Shown here: positions 1 to 11,453 of the stretch, one piece after another
Layout of the letters: every line of letters begins with the position of its first letter
Position numbering within the stretch: position 1 is the stretch's first letter
NCBI RefSeq assembly: GCF_000005505.3
Contig: NC_016135.3
Span: forward strand, 26,064,758-26,128,757
Origin: Brachypodium distachyon
Lineage: Eukaryota > Streptophyta > Magnoliopsida > Poales > Poaceae
DNA: 64,000 bases
Direction of reading: 5' to 3'
Notes under the pieces: model-generated
Seen by the model: the letters and a program-made list of their open reading frames with translations, nothing else
Databases searched by the model: none
Told to the model about the DNA's origin: nothing
Position numbers and translations under genes: made by a program

Positions 1-46
1 CAGGCTAATCCCTTTCACCCCTTCTTCCTTAATTCTATTGGTATGA

Positions 47-1877
47 TCAGCTGCTTTGAAGTCGGATGTTCCCACTGAAGATCCGGTTTAGGATCGCAGC
101 TAGCCTCACGCCTCCCTGGGCAATCCTCTTCTGAACAACCGGCAGCGCCGAGAAGAAGTACTCGTCTGCAGTTTCAATATCAAAGAGAGGTGATTTCATC
201 ACAGTTCTAACCATAGATTGTTTGCCACTACGATAACTAATTCCTTCTAATTACTACTAGTACCTTCTAAGTTGGATTGTTGCTCAACACCCACATATGC
301 GTCGCACGACAGCTCCGCACTCTCCTGTGCGTATCTGCAATTCGCTTTCAGCCGTCAGCTTGCATGAAACTCAGTTTCAGCTGTTCCATTAGAACCATGC
401 AGATGATGAGCTAGCTTACTTGTCGGGATAAGTCGTTGCCGCCCACTCGTTCTCTTCACTGGCCCAGTCCTCCTGTTTGAATTAATACAACTCAAACACT
501 CGAATCAAAACAATCGAGGTGGGAAATTAAGCTCCAGCTAGCGATGCCGACAGTGCAGTGCAGAATATAACGATCGAGCTTACAGTGAGGTTGAGCTTGA
601 TGGCCTTGATCATGGTGCTGAGGTCGTCGTTGTAGAACTTGTTCATGGCCGTTTGGATTACCTTATCATCCCACACCTGAAACAACTCACGCGTGTTAGT
701 TAGACAAGCCAGGAACAGAAGGGACCAATGTGGGTCCAAATCCAATCCATTCTATATTTGTACCTTGTGCAGGTTGGTCTTGGTGGTGTTGTACCAGGTG
801 ACAAGGATGGTGTTGCCGCCGAAGTCGCTGGTGCGGCCGCAATGCATGGGCTGGTGGACGTCGCCGACGAAGTGGGACAGGAACATCAGGCTCTCCGTCA
901 GGTTGTCTGATGATGGCAGCCAATGTGATTCAGTTGTTTTCTGATTGACCAAGTACACAGCAAAGTGGAGAAAGAAGCTTACAGGGGCTGGACGAGTCTT
1001 GCAGCGAGGCGGTGTAGTTGTTGATCGCTCCCACCACGCACATGTCCTTCTCCCCTTTCGTGCCGTGGCAGTCCCCTGTTCAGAAATCGTACCACCGGCG
1101 CTAGTTTAGTTTAGCCAATTTTCTCAAGGTTGGTACTACTCGGTTAGTACGCATGCTGCAAATCAAATGTGAGATCGATGAACTGAACATGCTGCTGGAA
1201 TATTCTGCAAATCAACCGTGTCGGCGTTCAATTTCTCAGAAAAAAGAAAGAAAAGACTAGAGAAGAACGGGTCAGGCATCCAACGGGTTCTTCAGTAGCG
1301 TCAGGTGAATGTGTGTGTGGCGTAAGCTGTGGTCTAGGAGCACGCGTGAGAAGAACGTGTGGTGACTGGTGAGTCGTGACCACTCACAGACTTCTTCTGC
1401 TTAAGCACGGGCTTTCTAACTTCTAGATGAAGAATGTAGTACTGGATCTGGATGTAAAGGTTGGGAGTCACGAGTGCGAGAGGACAGAGGAGTACGTACT
1501 GGCGTAGCTGAACTTGCAGTCTCCGGGAGTGTCGGCGAAGTGCAGGGGCGCCGACCACCGGATCCGGGGCCGCTCGGTGTCCGGCCACGAGCACACCTCC
1601 GCGAGTTCGCCGTTGGCGGACGCCGGCAGGAGCGCCTTCACCGCCGCCAACGCCTCGCTCGTCAGGAAACCCTGCACGAGTCCCATTCATTCAGTTAAAC
1701 AGATTGCTGTACTAATTAAACAACAAATCAAGGACTGGTGTGCAGTGCTGGAGCTGGTGTACGTACATCGGCGATCTTGCAGACCATGTAGTGGCCCTCC
1801 ACGCCCCACGCCTGAGCCGCCGGAGCTCTCGCCGCCGCTGCGACCAATAGGACGTGGAGAAGCAGGAGCAGGGCCAT
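47..1877 (-). CDS. S1/P1-type nuclease (endonuclease ENDO/BFN-like), 8 exons
   Basis: This is a secreted zinc-dependent nuclease of the S1/P1 family, which cuts single-stranded DNA and RNA and acts in senescence and programmed cell death. Exons on the minus strand: 1877-1767, 1671-1500, 1075-983, 906-764, 676-584, 472-420, 334-264 and 165-47. They give 855 nt and 284 aa, and every junction is in phase with GT-AG ends. A signal peptide ends at Ala23, so the mature protein would begin with Trp24, the residue whose amino terminus binds zinc in this family. Other zinc-ligand motifs are visible: GHYMVCKIAD, PLHFADTPGDC, SHFVGDVHQPMH and TSDFGGN. The C-terminal part ends VRLAAILNRIF plus a short tail. 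The length is normal for the family. The 3' UTR runs off the left edge. The exon 6-7 region is divergent but stays open. Confidence 0.93.
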
Positions 1878-2770
1878 CCTAGCTTGGCCTCTCTCTTTCG
1901 TTCTCTTTGTGTGTGTGTTATTGCTCTCTTTCACTTTGGTGTGCTTTATTATGCATCTACTCCCGTACTGCTACCGACAGGCTGATTAACAAATGACCAA
2001 TTGCGTGCGCCCGTGCGTTTCGGTAGAATCCCCCGTCTGATCAGCTGAGATGCTGTTGGTCGCAAGTCCTAACCCACCCAGTGTTCCTCGTGGTTCGCAT
2101 GTGCAGCTCGTACGCTCTAGTGGTCTGATCTCAACAGAGTAATCTTAAAATAAAATAAAATATGAGGATAAGGTCTTAGAAAGGCATGCATTGTCTGCAC
2201 GCTCTCAGAAATGATGGTTTCAGTCTTGGATTTGCACGCTCAACTTGGTTGTAGGAATGGGTGTGTACGTTGCCATCCCAAAAACCCGTGCCAAGTTGAA
2301 CGTGAATGGGGCAGTAAACAAAGAACGCTGCCGCGCAGGTTTCGGGGGGCTGGATCTGGATACCCAATACAAAATTCTGTGGAACCGATTTTTCGAACAA
2401 CCCAACTTGGGTCAAGGGAAGCACATATAGTTGAGTAAAATACTCAAACTGGCCCTATTTTTTTGGGGAGAGGGGGGGCGGAAATTGGCAGTAGGGTTCA
2501 CTTTAGTCACTGCTCATATTTCCAAAGCCTGAAATTAAGGTCATTATTTTTGGGAAAATGTCTCATCCACGATCACCATGTACAATTCGCTTGTATTCCG
2601 CTGATGTGACATAGAGACCATAGAGCGAGGCACTTGACGGGTCACCGTGACAACAGAGCAACCATGCCACATTCTTCTTTTTACCACCATCGTCCCAAAC
2701 ATGCATATCTGTTGTACAACACTCTACCTCTCTAGTAGTATAAGGTTTGCAATGGAGCAGACTAAGAACC
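1878..2770. other. Intergenic: nuclease promoter side and unassigned sequence
   Basis: This holds the upstream region of the nuclease gene (GT-rich repeat near 1908-1920) and then unassigned sequence. Short open frames exist on both strands at 2176-2440, but they overlap each other, carry no recognisable motif and show no coding bias. I see no supported gene here. Confidence 0.5.
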
Positions 2771-2830
2771 AACGAGATCATCGACTTCCGCCACTTGGCT
2801 GCAGCCGGTTCACATGCCTCCACACCCGGA
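2771..2830 (-). pseudogene. Tail fragment of the unknown gene found at 3742-4458
   Basis: About 60 bp match the 3' end of the neighbouring unknown gene. On the minus strand both read VWRHVN, then a few residues, then a Pro-(Ser/Thr)-Gly-Gly ending and a stop. The match stops abruptly on both sides, so this is an isolated remnant, about 1 kb from its better-preserved relative and just before an unrelated WAK tail. It has no start codon or complete domain. Confidence 0.6.
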
Positions 2831-3007
2831 CAACACGAGACCGGTTGTCGCTCACCTGGGTCTCGATGCCCATCACTGGAGAGCTTTGCCTACCACAGCA
2901 ACCACGAGACAAGAAGAATGAGGAACCCGTCGGCAAAGCCCCGTCGGGCGCTCAAGCCTTGCCTGACGGTGTCCTCCGGCGGCGACAAGGGTGGGGGCGG
3001 GGAGGGG

Positions 3008-3145
3008 TGGAGATGTGCAAAGCTCAAAGGCCGATCACTACTCTCAGACAACGAGAGTCAGCCAAATGGAACACAAAGACGACGAAGGAACTAGACTGTA
3101 CAGCTTGAGAAAGAGTTCATCCAATCATCTGAAATTCCAAGATAA
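3008..3145 (+). pseudogene. WAK kinase C-terminal tail fragment (inverted relative to the WAK cluster)
   Basis: This plus-strand segment matches the last ~45 codons of the WAK genes at 19635 and 25319. It reads DVQSSK, then TTRVSQ, then DEGTRLYSL, then a frameshift, then the (I)QSSEIPR equivalent in another frame. The match continues past the stop: about 275 bp of following sequence (to ~3420) matches the 3' flanks of both WAK genes, including a shared stretch beginning TTCGGGTGCCATACT. No kinase domain precedes it. It is therefore a displaced terminal fragment including 3' UTR, 16 kb from the cluster and in opposite orientation. Confidence 0.82.
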
Positions 3146-3741
3146 TTTTACTTGCATGCAGAAGTGTTGCAGTTTGTTTCATTAGTTCGGGTGCCATACT
3201 AGAAATCAAATGTCAATTAGGAAACTCTGAACTATTTCTGTGTGTATTTCCTATGCTAATGGCTCACAATGTCATATAGAGCTAACTATGTGGAAGCAGA
3301 CAAAATGAATTCAGGTTCAGTTTTCATACAGTTAAAAAAAAGTTATGTTCTTTCAAAAGTTCACAGGAATAAATGTTAACTGTATCCACGAGCATAAGTG
3401 TTACAAATATTTTCCATTCAGGCTCCAACTTTGTGAAGTTCTTCGTTGTAGACACTTCCAATGATGACAAGGAAATGCAAATTTGGTAATGCAATCAGAT
3501 GATCAAACTGAGAATTCGGCCAATCCCGGGTTCAATATCTTATCTATCGCTAAAAAAAAAATATCTGTCACTAAATTATTACATCGCGTACAAATCTGCT
3601 GGTGGAAGACTTTAACTTCACGACTTGTACCTCTGTCCCAATTCTGTGTGCGGAAATTGCAGCACATACAGATTTTCAACACAGATTGGCTAGAAGCCTA
3701 GGCAGCTCGGCAGGATGACGCCATGTGTGCCGACGAGATCA

Positions 3742-4458
3742 TCATGTTCCGCCAGTCGGCTTCAGGAGGTTCACATGCCTCCACACCCTCCAGAACGGCG
3801 ACGACACCATCTTGGCCACCAAGGCCTCCGCGTCCCCGCACTGCGCTTCCACCAAGGCCGCGTACTCCCGCAGCGCCGCGCCCACGACCTTCTCCTCCCC
3901 CTCCCCGGGCCTCCCCTCGAACCCCGCCGCGCCTCGCCTGAGCATCTCCGCCCGCTTGGCGTGCTTCTCCGCGAACCGCGCGCCGCAGCCCCCCGGCGCC
4001 CTCGCCGCCGCATCCACCTCACAGGCCCTCGCCGCCGCGCCAGCTTCCTGGATCCCCATCTCGTCGTACACCTCCTCCAGAAATTCCATGGCGGCCATAT
4101 GAACGAGGACGTCCTCTGGCTCCACCTCGTCCTCCTCCGCCGCCGCCGCCATCGCCCTCAAGTACATCTCCCGCAGGCGGCGCGTGGCGGGCACGAGCTG
4201 CTCCGCCTCCGCGCGCCGCGAGTCCGACCACGCGGCCAGGTGCCGCAGCTTCTCCTCGCCTGCACGCCGGTAGTACGCCGCGTTGTTGGCCAGCTCCGCG
4301 GCGAGCTACGCGGCGTAGCCCGGGAGCCCGTCCGCCCAATCCAGCTGCGAGAACGCGGGAAGAAATCCCGTCTCCTGCGCCTCATCAAGCGCCCTGGCCA
4401 CGTCTGACTGTAACTTCCTCAAGGATTCCTCGAACTCTCCATCGACAGCCATCGACAT
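3742..4458 (-). pseudogene. Unknown GC-rich gene with one in-frame TAG
   Basis: Reading the minus strand from the ATG at 4458 (or the second ATG at 4452), the frame is open for 50 codons, meets a TAG at 4308-4306, and is then open again to the stop at 3742: 239 codons in all. The translation is Ala/Glu/Arg-rich and probably helical, starting with an acidic segment around DGEFEESLRKLQ and continuing past the stop with LAAELANNAAYYRRAG. I do not recognise the family. Codon use is strongly GC3-biased on both sides of the stop, as in a real grass gene. It is either a recently disabled gene or one that makes a 50-residue product. Two other partial copies lie nearby (2771-2830 and 5188-5417). Confidence 0.6.
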
Positions 4459-5187
4459 GATCTGCTTCGTCTCTTGCTATCTCGATCAGTATTGATATGT
4501 GTTAATTCTGGCCTCTAGAGGGCCAGCTCGGCCCATATAAATAGGCCGGTGCCGCCGCGTCCCCAGGGATTCTCCTCTCCCCGGACTCGGAAACGAACAC
4601 GCGTCCGATGGTGGGCCGGCCTGGCGCGGGATGGTCCGTTCCAGGCCGCAAAGGTAACATATCGATTTGTGCTAAAAAAAAAAGGTAACATATCTAATGC
4701 GTAATTTTGCGACAGTGTTTATCACTCCCAGTTACCGAAAAAAAATTCCACATCTTACCCGATTTAACAACTTTCTTCTAACCTCTTCTAATATGGCAGT
4801 GTGGCCCAAGTATTAGGCCTACATAGTAATAATTGATTAGATGCCAAATCAAAACCGCAAAATTTCACGTGATTTCTGTTCTATCGGGTCCACTCGACCA
4901 ACATGACTGGCTACCTGCCCGATCCAAGTGGACTTTTGATTTGGCATCTAATATGTGTTCATGATCCAAACCGCCTCCGACTTTGCTCAAACCGGAAGCA
5001 TTGTTTCCGGTTACCAAACCTAGTACGTGTTCATGATCCGCTTTGGTGCTTCTTATGCAAAAATATGTTTCGTCCCGGACAACTACCAGGATCACACAGT
5101 GAAGGTGCAATTGCACCGTCAGAAATAACCTAATAAACACCACATAAATATAATTTGTGCGTTGGTTAGCCGTGACTAAAGGTGGCA

Positions 5188-5417
5188 ATCTCCGTCGACA
5201 GCCATGAGCGATCGACATGTCCTTGTCGGCAAAGCCCACCGCCGCCATGATCACTTGCGTTTTTTTGGAAACGTCTTCTTCTCTTGCTAATCGTCGATGT
5301 GATCTGTTTTTTTTGTTATTTCTGCAATCTCGACTACCAACTTCGCTGCGTGCCTAGGGGTTCTCTGCCCGACTCGGGAAGGGACACACGTACGATTGTA
5401 CGCCGGCCTGGAGTCGT
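5188..5417 (-). pseudogene. 5' end/promoter remnant of the 3742-4458 gene family
   Basis: This stretch resembles the start-codon and upstream region of the unknown gene (4440-4635 in the same orientation). Both share the CCGTCGACAGCCAT / CATCGACAGCCAT block around the ATG, a CTCTTGCTA tract, a TTCTC...CCCGACTCGG block and a GCCGGCCTGG block, in the same order and spacing. No open coding body follows. It is best read as the leftover 5' end of a further tandem copy. Confidence 0.55.
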
Positions 5418-6534
5418 AACAACATGCCCCGCCCATGTAGGGTTTTTGGTCTCCTTTTTTTTCTTGACTGGTGGACAAGGGTATATGGATCAATGCGTAA
5501 AAAAAAATCTGAAGACATTTCAGGTCTTGCAAATGGTCATATTTGAGTGGGATTTTCTAGCAAATGTTCAAATTCGAGTGGGATTTTCTACTAGTAAATG
5601 GTCAAACTCTCGTCGGTAATTATGGATTTTCCCCATGAATTTATTCATATACTTGTTTTTTGCTAGAAAATTAATATGAATGAGTCCAACTCTCCGTGAA
5701 GATTTTTCTTTTAAATCTAGATTGTAGCTTCTTGATCATGTGCTTGTCGACGATCCATTTAGGATTCAATTATTCTAGGGTGTAGGTTACGCGAAGGGTT
5801 TAAGGAGTCAAGCCAGGGGGGCGACGAGATGATTCCCCTGGACTTCAAAGTTCAAACACACGGCGTACATCAAAATTAGTTAGATTCAGGCTAGAGGGTA
5901 GAGTATATAATCTTGTTTGATCTACCAACTCGGCCTAGATTTCTCGAGTACGAGGGGTTCATATTGAGCTAGTACCCATCTAAGACTCCTAAATCATCAT
6001 TTGTTAGGAGAAAACCTTTTGGGTCAGGGTACCAGCGCAGTGTGCATGAGAATATGAGATTGTTTCTTACTCGTTTTGGATCCCTTCTTAGACGTACGGT
6101 AGCCATTCACAAAACATGTCATCACATTTTTTATAGGTATGGTATTTCAGTGTAGGGTACCCAATCACAAAACATGCCATCACATCCTTTGGAGCTTATC
6201 CAAAAACATTTACAGTAGATTAACAAGAGGAGAAATATGAGTGAAAAGATAGTACGGTTACTATGTTAAACAACTTCAGCATAAATTTGGCAAAAGCAAT
6301 AATATATCCTAACTCATCCTAGCCGTGTAAATTCAATCGGTCGCTAAACAAAGACAAACAGACAACCGAAGCCAACACAGTGTCCACACTCCTCCACACA
6401 CCGGTCGGCCGGCTGCTACCCACGGCGGTTCCGCGGCCCATCTAGTCAGACACCGACCCACCGGATCCACCAACCCGCTTCGCCGGCTCGCCGCTCCGAT
6501 TCGCACGCTCCCCCGCGGCGCTGACTCCGGCGCC
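5418..6534. other. Intergenic, AT-rich, ending in the golgin 5' UTR
   Basis: Mostly AT-rich unassigned sequence with small internal repeats; one is AAAACATG(T/C)CATCACAT, seen twice at about 6111-6185. From about 6390 it becomes GC-rich and is probably the promoter and 5' UTR of the golgin gene. No TATA box is evident, and I see no gene. Confidence 0.5.
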
Positions 6535-9500
6535 ATGGCGGGCTGGATCTCCTCGAAGCTCAAAGCCGCCGAAACCCTCCTCCACCAAGCAAGCGCCGTC
6601 GCCCCTCCTCCCGTCTCCTCCTCACTCTGCCCAGCTCTTCTTCTAACTCTTCTACACTCGTCTTCTCCAACAGATCGACCAGCAGGCGGCGGAGTCGCTC
6701 GGCAAGTCCTCCTCCGCCTCCGACCTCACGGCCCTGCAGCAGCCTTCCCCCGCCGAGCTCCTCGACGGCCCCGAGCCGCGCAGGCCGCCGCCGGCGACCC
6801 CGCCTCCTTCCCTCGGCCTCCGCCTCGCCGCGAAGCGCCGCCACTCCCAGCCTCCCCCTCCACCTGCGCCCGCCCCACGCCGGTCCGCCTCCGCCGCGGC
6901 GGATCTCTCAGCGCAGGATCGGCCCGGTGGTGCGCCTGCGGAGGCGGTCGAGGCAAAAGCTGAGGAGGAGGATCGGAGGGATCGGGAGGGCGAGGAGGGA
7001 GGAGGCCCGTCTGAGAGCGGGAGCGGGAGCGATGAGGATTCCGATGGGTCGGGGAGCGACGACTCGGAGGAGGAGAGGCGGAGGGAGGAGGAGAGGAGCC
7101 GGCGACGTGCTGAGCGGCTCGCGGCAATGGCGGCGCGAGCGATCGCGGAGAGGGAGGAGGCCGTGGCGAGGCTTGAGGGAGAGAAGACCAGCCTGGAGAA
7201 GCTGCTTGCCGTCCGCGAGAAGGAGCAAGCGCAGGAGGTGAGACTGCTTCGGTCTCTGCGACGATTTTAGGTTTCCTTGTGTAATTTGAGCGATTCCTTG
7301 ACGTGGCTATATTCTATGACTGAATGAACGGATTGAAAGAGAATGCTCTAGTGCCTTGGCATAGATGAAAACTGTTCGTGAGCAATCACAGATTCACAGA
7401 CGCTTGGGTTAGTAGAGCAGTTCATTCATGTTATTAAGGTTTAATCATGTTGGATCAGTTCTGCTTAGCTTGGATGGGTATTGTGTTATAAGATGTATGA
7501 AGCCATAATTTGATCATCAATGTCAGAGTTTGGCATTTCCCCGGTTGTGTAACTTTTGCTGATCTTAACAATGACAATGAGCAACCTGGCCATGGGCTCA
7601 TTCTTGTTTCTAGAAGGTAGTAAATAACTCAATCAGTTATGTTGTTTCCTATTATTATGTTCATGAACTTTCCTCTTGCTGCTTTGTGTTTTTAACACTG
7701 TGTTCTTGTGCTCTAGAATGCTGTCTACTTTGGTTCTTAGCTTGTGTTCTCATGCTCTGTTCCCACAGCTGCTTGTTGTGATTTTCAATGTTCATTCACT
7801 TGCATATTGGTTCTGTTCCATTTAACTATGTTATAATGTGGACTGATTTCCGCAAATGACAAATTGGTTATTATTTATCAGCATTTTTTCAACTATTTTT
7901 ATGTTCATTTTCAGGCTTCAGAGCTGCAGACTAGTATGATTGAAACCATGGAAGCTACCGAGATAGAGAAACAACGACATCATAGCACTAGAATGGAAGC
8001 CCTTGTGCGGTTGGCCGAGCTTGAGGTTTGTCCATGCATATCACCTCTGTTTATAGACATTCCATCTGCCCTGCCTTACAACAAGCAACACAATATATCC
8101 CTTTTGACTTTATGTTGGAGAATATTATTGTTTCCAGTGTCCTACAAATGGCTCCAGTAAGCCATTTATTTGCCATATATAAGGAGCATATATCTTTTGT
8201 GATGACCAGACAGGTCACATAGCTGGGCCTGTTAGGTCATATAATCACTTTCAAGTTTCAGCAATGTTCTTATCAAAAATCATTTCAGGTAACAAACGCA
8301 GAGCTGGCAAAGTCACTTGCTAGGGAACAATGGAACCTGGAAGTTCAAGTATGTTGTCTTCCCCCCATTCCAATCTGTTTCTCCATGACAATTATTCATT
8401 GTGTATGTTGTGTATATGAGCACGCTTGGTTGAAAGTCACTTTGGCATAGTGCATACAGTTGTGTTGTGGACCACATTGTTTTATGCTTGGCTGAAACAG
8501 TCACTTTAGCATATTGTTGTTGACTTGTTGTGCTTTCTAGTTGTATAACTGTTGAATTAATGTACCATGTAAAGTATAGCTTGCTAGCCTTACACTGTAC
8601 TATTTCCATGACAAATTGGACCTACTTATATATGTATTATGGTTGATAACTTGATATCATTGCCATCATATTCTAAGACATGTATCAAGCATGGGCAATA
8701 CAAACTACAAAGAACTGCCGAAAGTTAAAATTTGTAGATTGTTATTTTAGTCATTTGGCAAGAAGGAAGAATGTGCGTAGAAAGTGCCAGTGTATGGTAT
8801 GCCATATGCAGGAACAAGCCATAAGCATGAGTACTGGTTGAACATTAGCCTATTATACTCCCCTTAAACATTTGGAGAATGCTGGCATTTGCTAGGGCCT
8901 ATACCGTGCATAATAGTTTTTGGTCACTTTCCTAAGTGCTGTTGTCACTCGAGAATACATAATTGGTATTACTCTGGGATGGGATAATCTAGAATGAGCG
9001 CACTCTACATCCTTACCTTACAATCAATTGTAATTAACTAGCTAGAGAAAAATAACTGTCATAGCCCCTGATAACAGTGAGTTGGGTGAGTAATGAAAAT
9101 AATTTTACAATTTTAGTAGTAGAACTTTAAATCATTTCACTCTTTGCATTGTGAGTAGGTTGATCAAGTTGCACAACTTCGAGAGGAAGTTGATCTGAAG
9201 ACTTTTGCTCAAGATAGTAAGCTAACCATTCTTGTCTTTCTGTTTTATTTGAGCTTTAAACTCTCTTGTTTCTGATTATTAGGCCAATTATGGGTAATAT
9301 AATAGCATGGCATCATTTTCAGAAAGTTTCTCATCAGGTAAGCACTGTATTTCAGTATGTGACTATTTATCGTTCCATGAGCAGAATACAAGAGGAAAAT
9401 AGCAAAGATGCAGAAGGCAAGCGTCCCTTTGGTTGATGAAGTAAGCAAACGAATTACATTTGATGTGATTGGACGTCCATCCTGAACAACAGATATGATG

Positions 9501-11153
9501 TTTGTTTAAGGGTTTAGAGTAAAATGATTTGACTTAAACAAGGTCTCCTTGTCTTTCCTGTTTGTAATTTTGTTGAACTTTTGTCTAGATAGAATCCTTG
9601 AGAAGGCTAAAGCTTGAAGATGAAATTATTGATGCTGAATACACTCAGACATGTGATAGAATTGTCAGCTTGAAGGACAAGGTACGTCCTCCTGTCTATA
9701 ACTGAAATGAACAACTTGTTATGTTGTATGTTTATCTAGCGATCTAGGGACTCTTTCAACAAATCGCTATAGGCAATAATTGCTCTGTGCTTCATCATCT
9801 TTTTCCACAAATAGTGTTAGGACATAATTATTCTGTGCTTCAGCATGGTACTGTTCAGGATTCTTTCCAGTGGACTCCCAATTAGCTCAATAATTTATTA
9901 GTCCTGTTTGATCTGGTTTGGAACGCATACGTCAATTCATCTTTTTGTTGTTTCGTTACTGCACACTATTTTCCTTTATGCTTTAGATCATTGAGAAAAG
10001 GGACAGAAATAAATTATATCCTTGCAGTTATAGCACTCATGCTATCTACCCTTTTCTGGAAAATTCTCTGTGTATGTGCACCTTAAAAATAGCATTCTTA
10101 TTTCTTAGGATCCAGTGCTTATGAGGTGAGCAGCATTTGTTGAGATTTTACATTCTGTTCTGCAGAAGAAAAAGAAGAAGTAAAATTAACCAATTGTCCA
10201 CATTGGGTTTCCCTTGTTTTTATTCATAGGCAAGGAAGATTGAGGAAAACATTGAGCTGACAAGAAGGGACATGGTGCAACCTACAGAGGTGGAAATTGA
10301 ACTCAAGAAGAGGCTTGATCAACTCACTGATCGGTTGATTCAGAAACAAATGCAGGTTAGTTCTATGTGCTCGTCCATGTTTAATTCCTGGATTGCGATT
10401 GAAGTGTCCAGATTTTATAGCATGTCCTGTAACTTCAGTACCTGCTTCTTTTTCTGTATTGGGATCTTCCTTTACAGAGAGAAGATTTTTGAATGACCTC
10501 ACTTGGATAGAATTTGGTAGCTTATGAAAATGTCATTATCTGCATGGAAAAAACACATGTTGCTACTGCTTTAGTACACTGCTGTTCGCTGGCGTAATGC
10601 TGAGATGCAAATGTTTTCTTTCAGGTTGAATCCCTCTCTTCAGAGAAGTCAACTTTGGTACTGAGAATCGAGGTATATACATGTAATAAACCTATTGTAT
10701 TCAAGTCAGCATAGAAAATATCTTGGTAGAGTTGAATCAATCTACCCAACTAAAACTACATAAAGGGGTAACTAACATTGTGCATCACTGCATCATCTCC
10801 AGGCTGTTTCTAGATCACTCGACAATAATGCCTCATCATTGGCTTCATCTAGCTCATCATCAAGAATAGATATCGAAGCCGGTACATGGCAAGGGTCATA
10901 TTCGCCAAGGCTGCGCGACAGGATACGGACTGGGCAACAGCATCTGGGATCTGCGATACGACAGCTCGATTCCATCTTCTCAGCTGGCCATATCTTCCTG
11001 CGGCGGAATCCGAAGGCACTGATCTGGGCCACGGTGTACCTGGTGTGCCTCCACATATGGGTCCTGTACATACTGTCATCACATTCCACAGCACCAGACA
11101 CCCGCCCTGGTGCTACTTTTTCTTTGGAGTCTATAAACAAGACTAGTATTTAA
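6535..11153 (+). CDS. Golgin-84-like Golgi tethering protein (golgin candidate 1/2 type), 11 exons
   Basis: This is a tail-anchored coiled-coil protein of the golgin-84 class, expected on Golgi membranes as a vesicle tether and matrix protein. Exons: 6535-6588, 6674-7237, 7915-8025, 8289-8348, 9159-9216, 9323-9337, 9385-9440, 9589-9681, 10230-10355, 10625-10672 and 10803-11153. They total 1536 nt (511 aa), all in phase. The N-terminus (MAGWISSKLKAAETLL) is the family signature. An acidic/arginine-rich low-complexity region (about residues 90-165) is followed by a long heptad-type coiled coil. A single membrane anchor lies near residues 467-486 with a short lumenal tail. Intron 1 has a GC donor, and exon 6 is only 15 nt. 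The protein is shorter than the ~670-700 aa Arabidopsis relatives I recall, so exons could be missing from this model. Confidence 0.88.
6589..6594 (+). promoter_or_regulatory. GC-type 5' splice site, golgin intron 1
   Basis: The intron begins GCAAGC and ends CAG at 6673. Exon 1 ends on a complete CAA codon and exon 2 resumes with ATCGACCAG, giving the family-like LLHQ-IDQQAAE. Using a nearby GT instead would break the frame or insert the low-complexity intron sequence. Confidence 0.8.
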
Positions 11154-11425
11154 CCTTTTCCTTTTCTCTATATTTTTTCTTTTCCGTTTGTGCTCTACAC
11201 TATACTATAGCCATACATAGCCTATTCTTGTGCAGAAGGGGCGTTACTGCTGGACAAGTGGTGGTTTGCTGGTAAAATGAGTTGGTTGTACACTTGTACT
11301 CTTGTATCGGCCTGCTTCAGCATCAACTCGGCTACGATTCAGAAATTCTACCACTTCAGTTTTTATCTTGCAGCGTATTTCCTGCAGTCCGCGGCACTTC
11401 CCGATTCAAAAACAAGGTACTCAAC

Positions 11426-11453
11426 GTAGTAGTAGTAGTAGTAGTAGTAGTAG
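11426..11453. repeat. (GTA)n microsatellite
   Basis: About nine tandem GTA units lie in the 3' flank of the golgin gene. Seen directly in the sequence. Confidence 0.9.

Noticed and set aside
3715..4407. 230-codon Pro/Arg-rich frame on the plus strand
   Set aside because: Antisense of the GC-rich unknown gene at 3742-4458, whose minus-strand frame has better composition and family-like paralogous fragments.
7000..7240. Arg-rich open frames opposite or shifted within golgin exon 2
   Set aside because: Explained by the acidic/basic repeat composition of the real frame.
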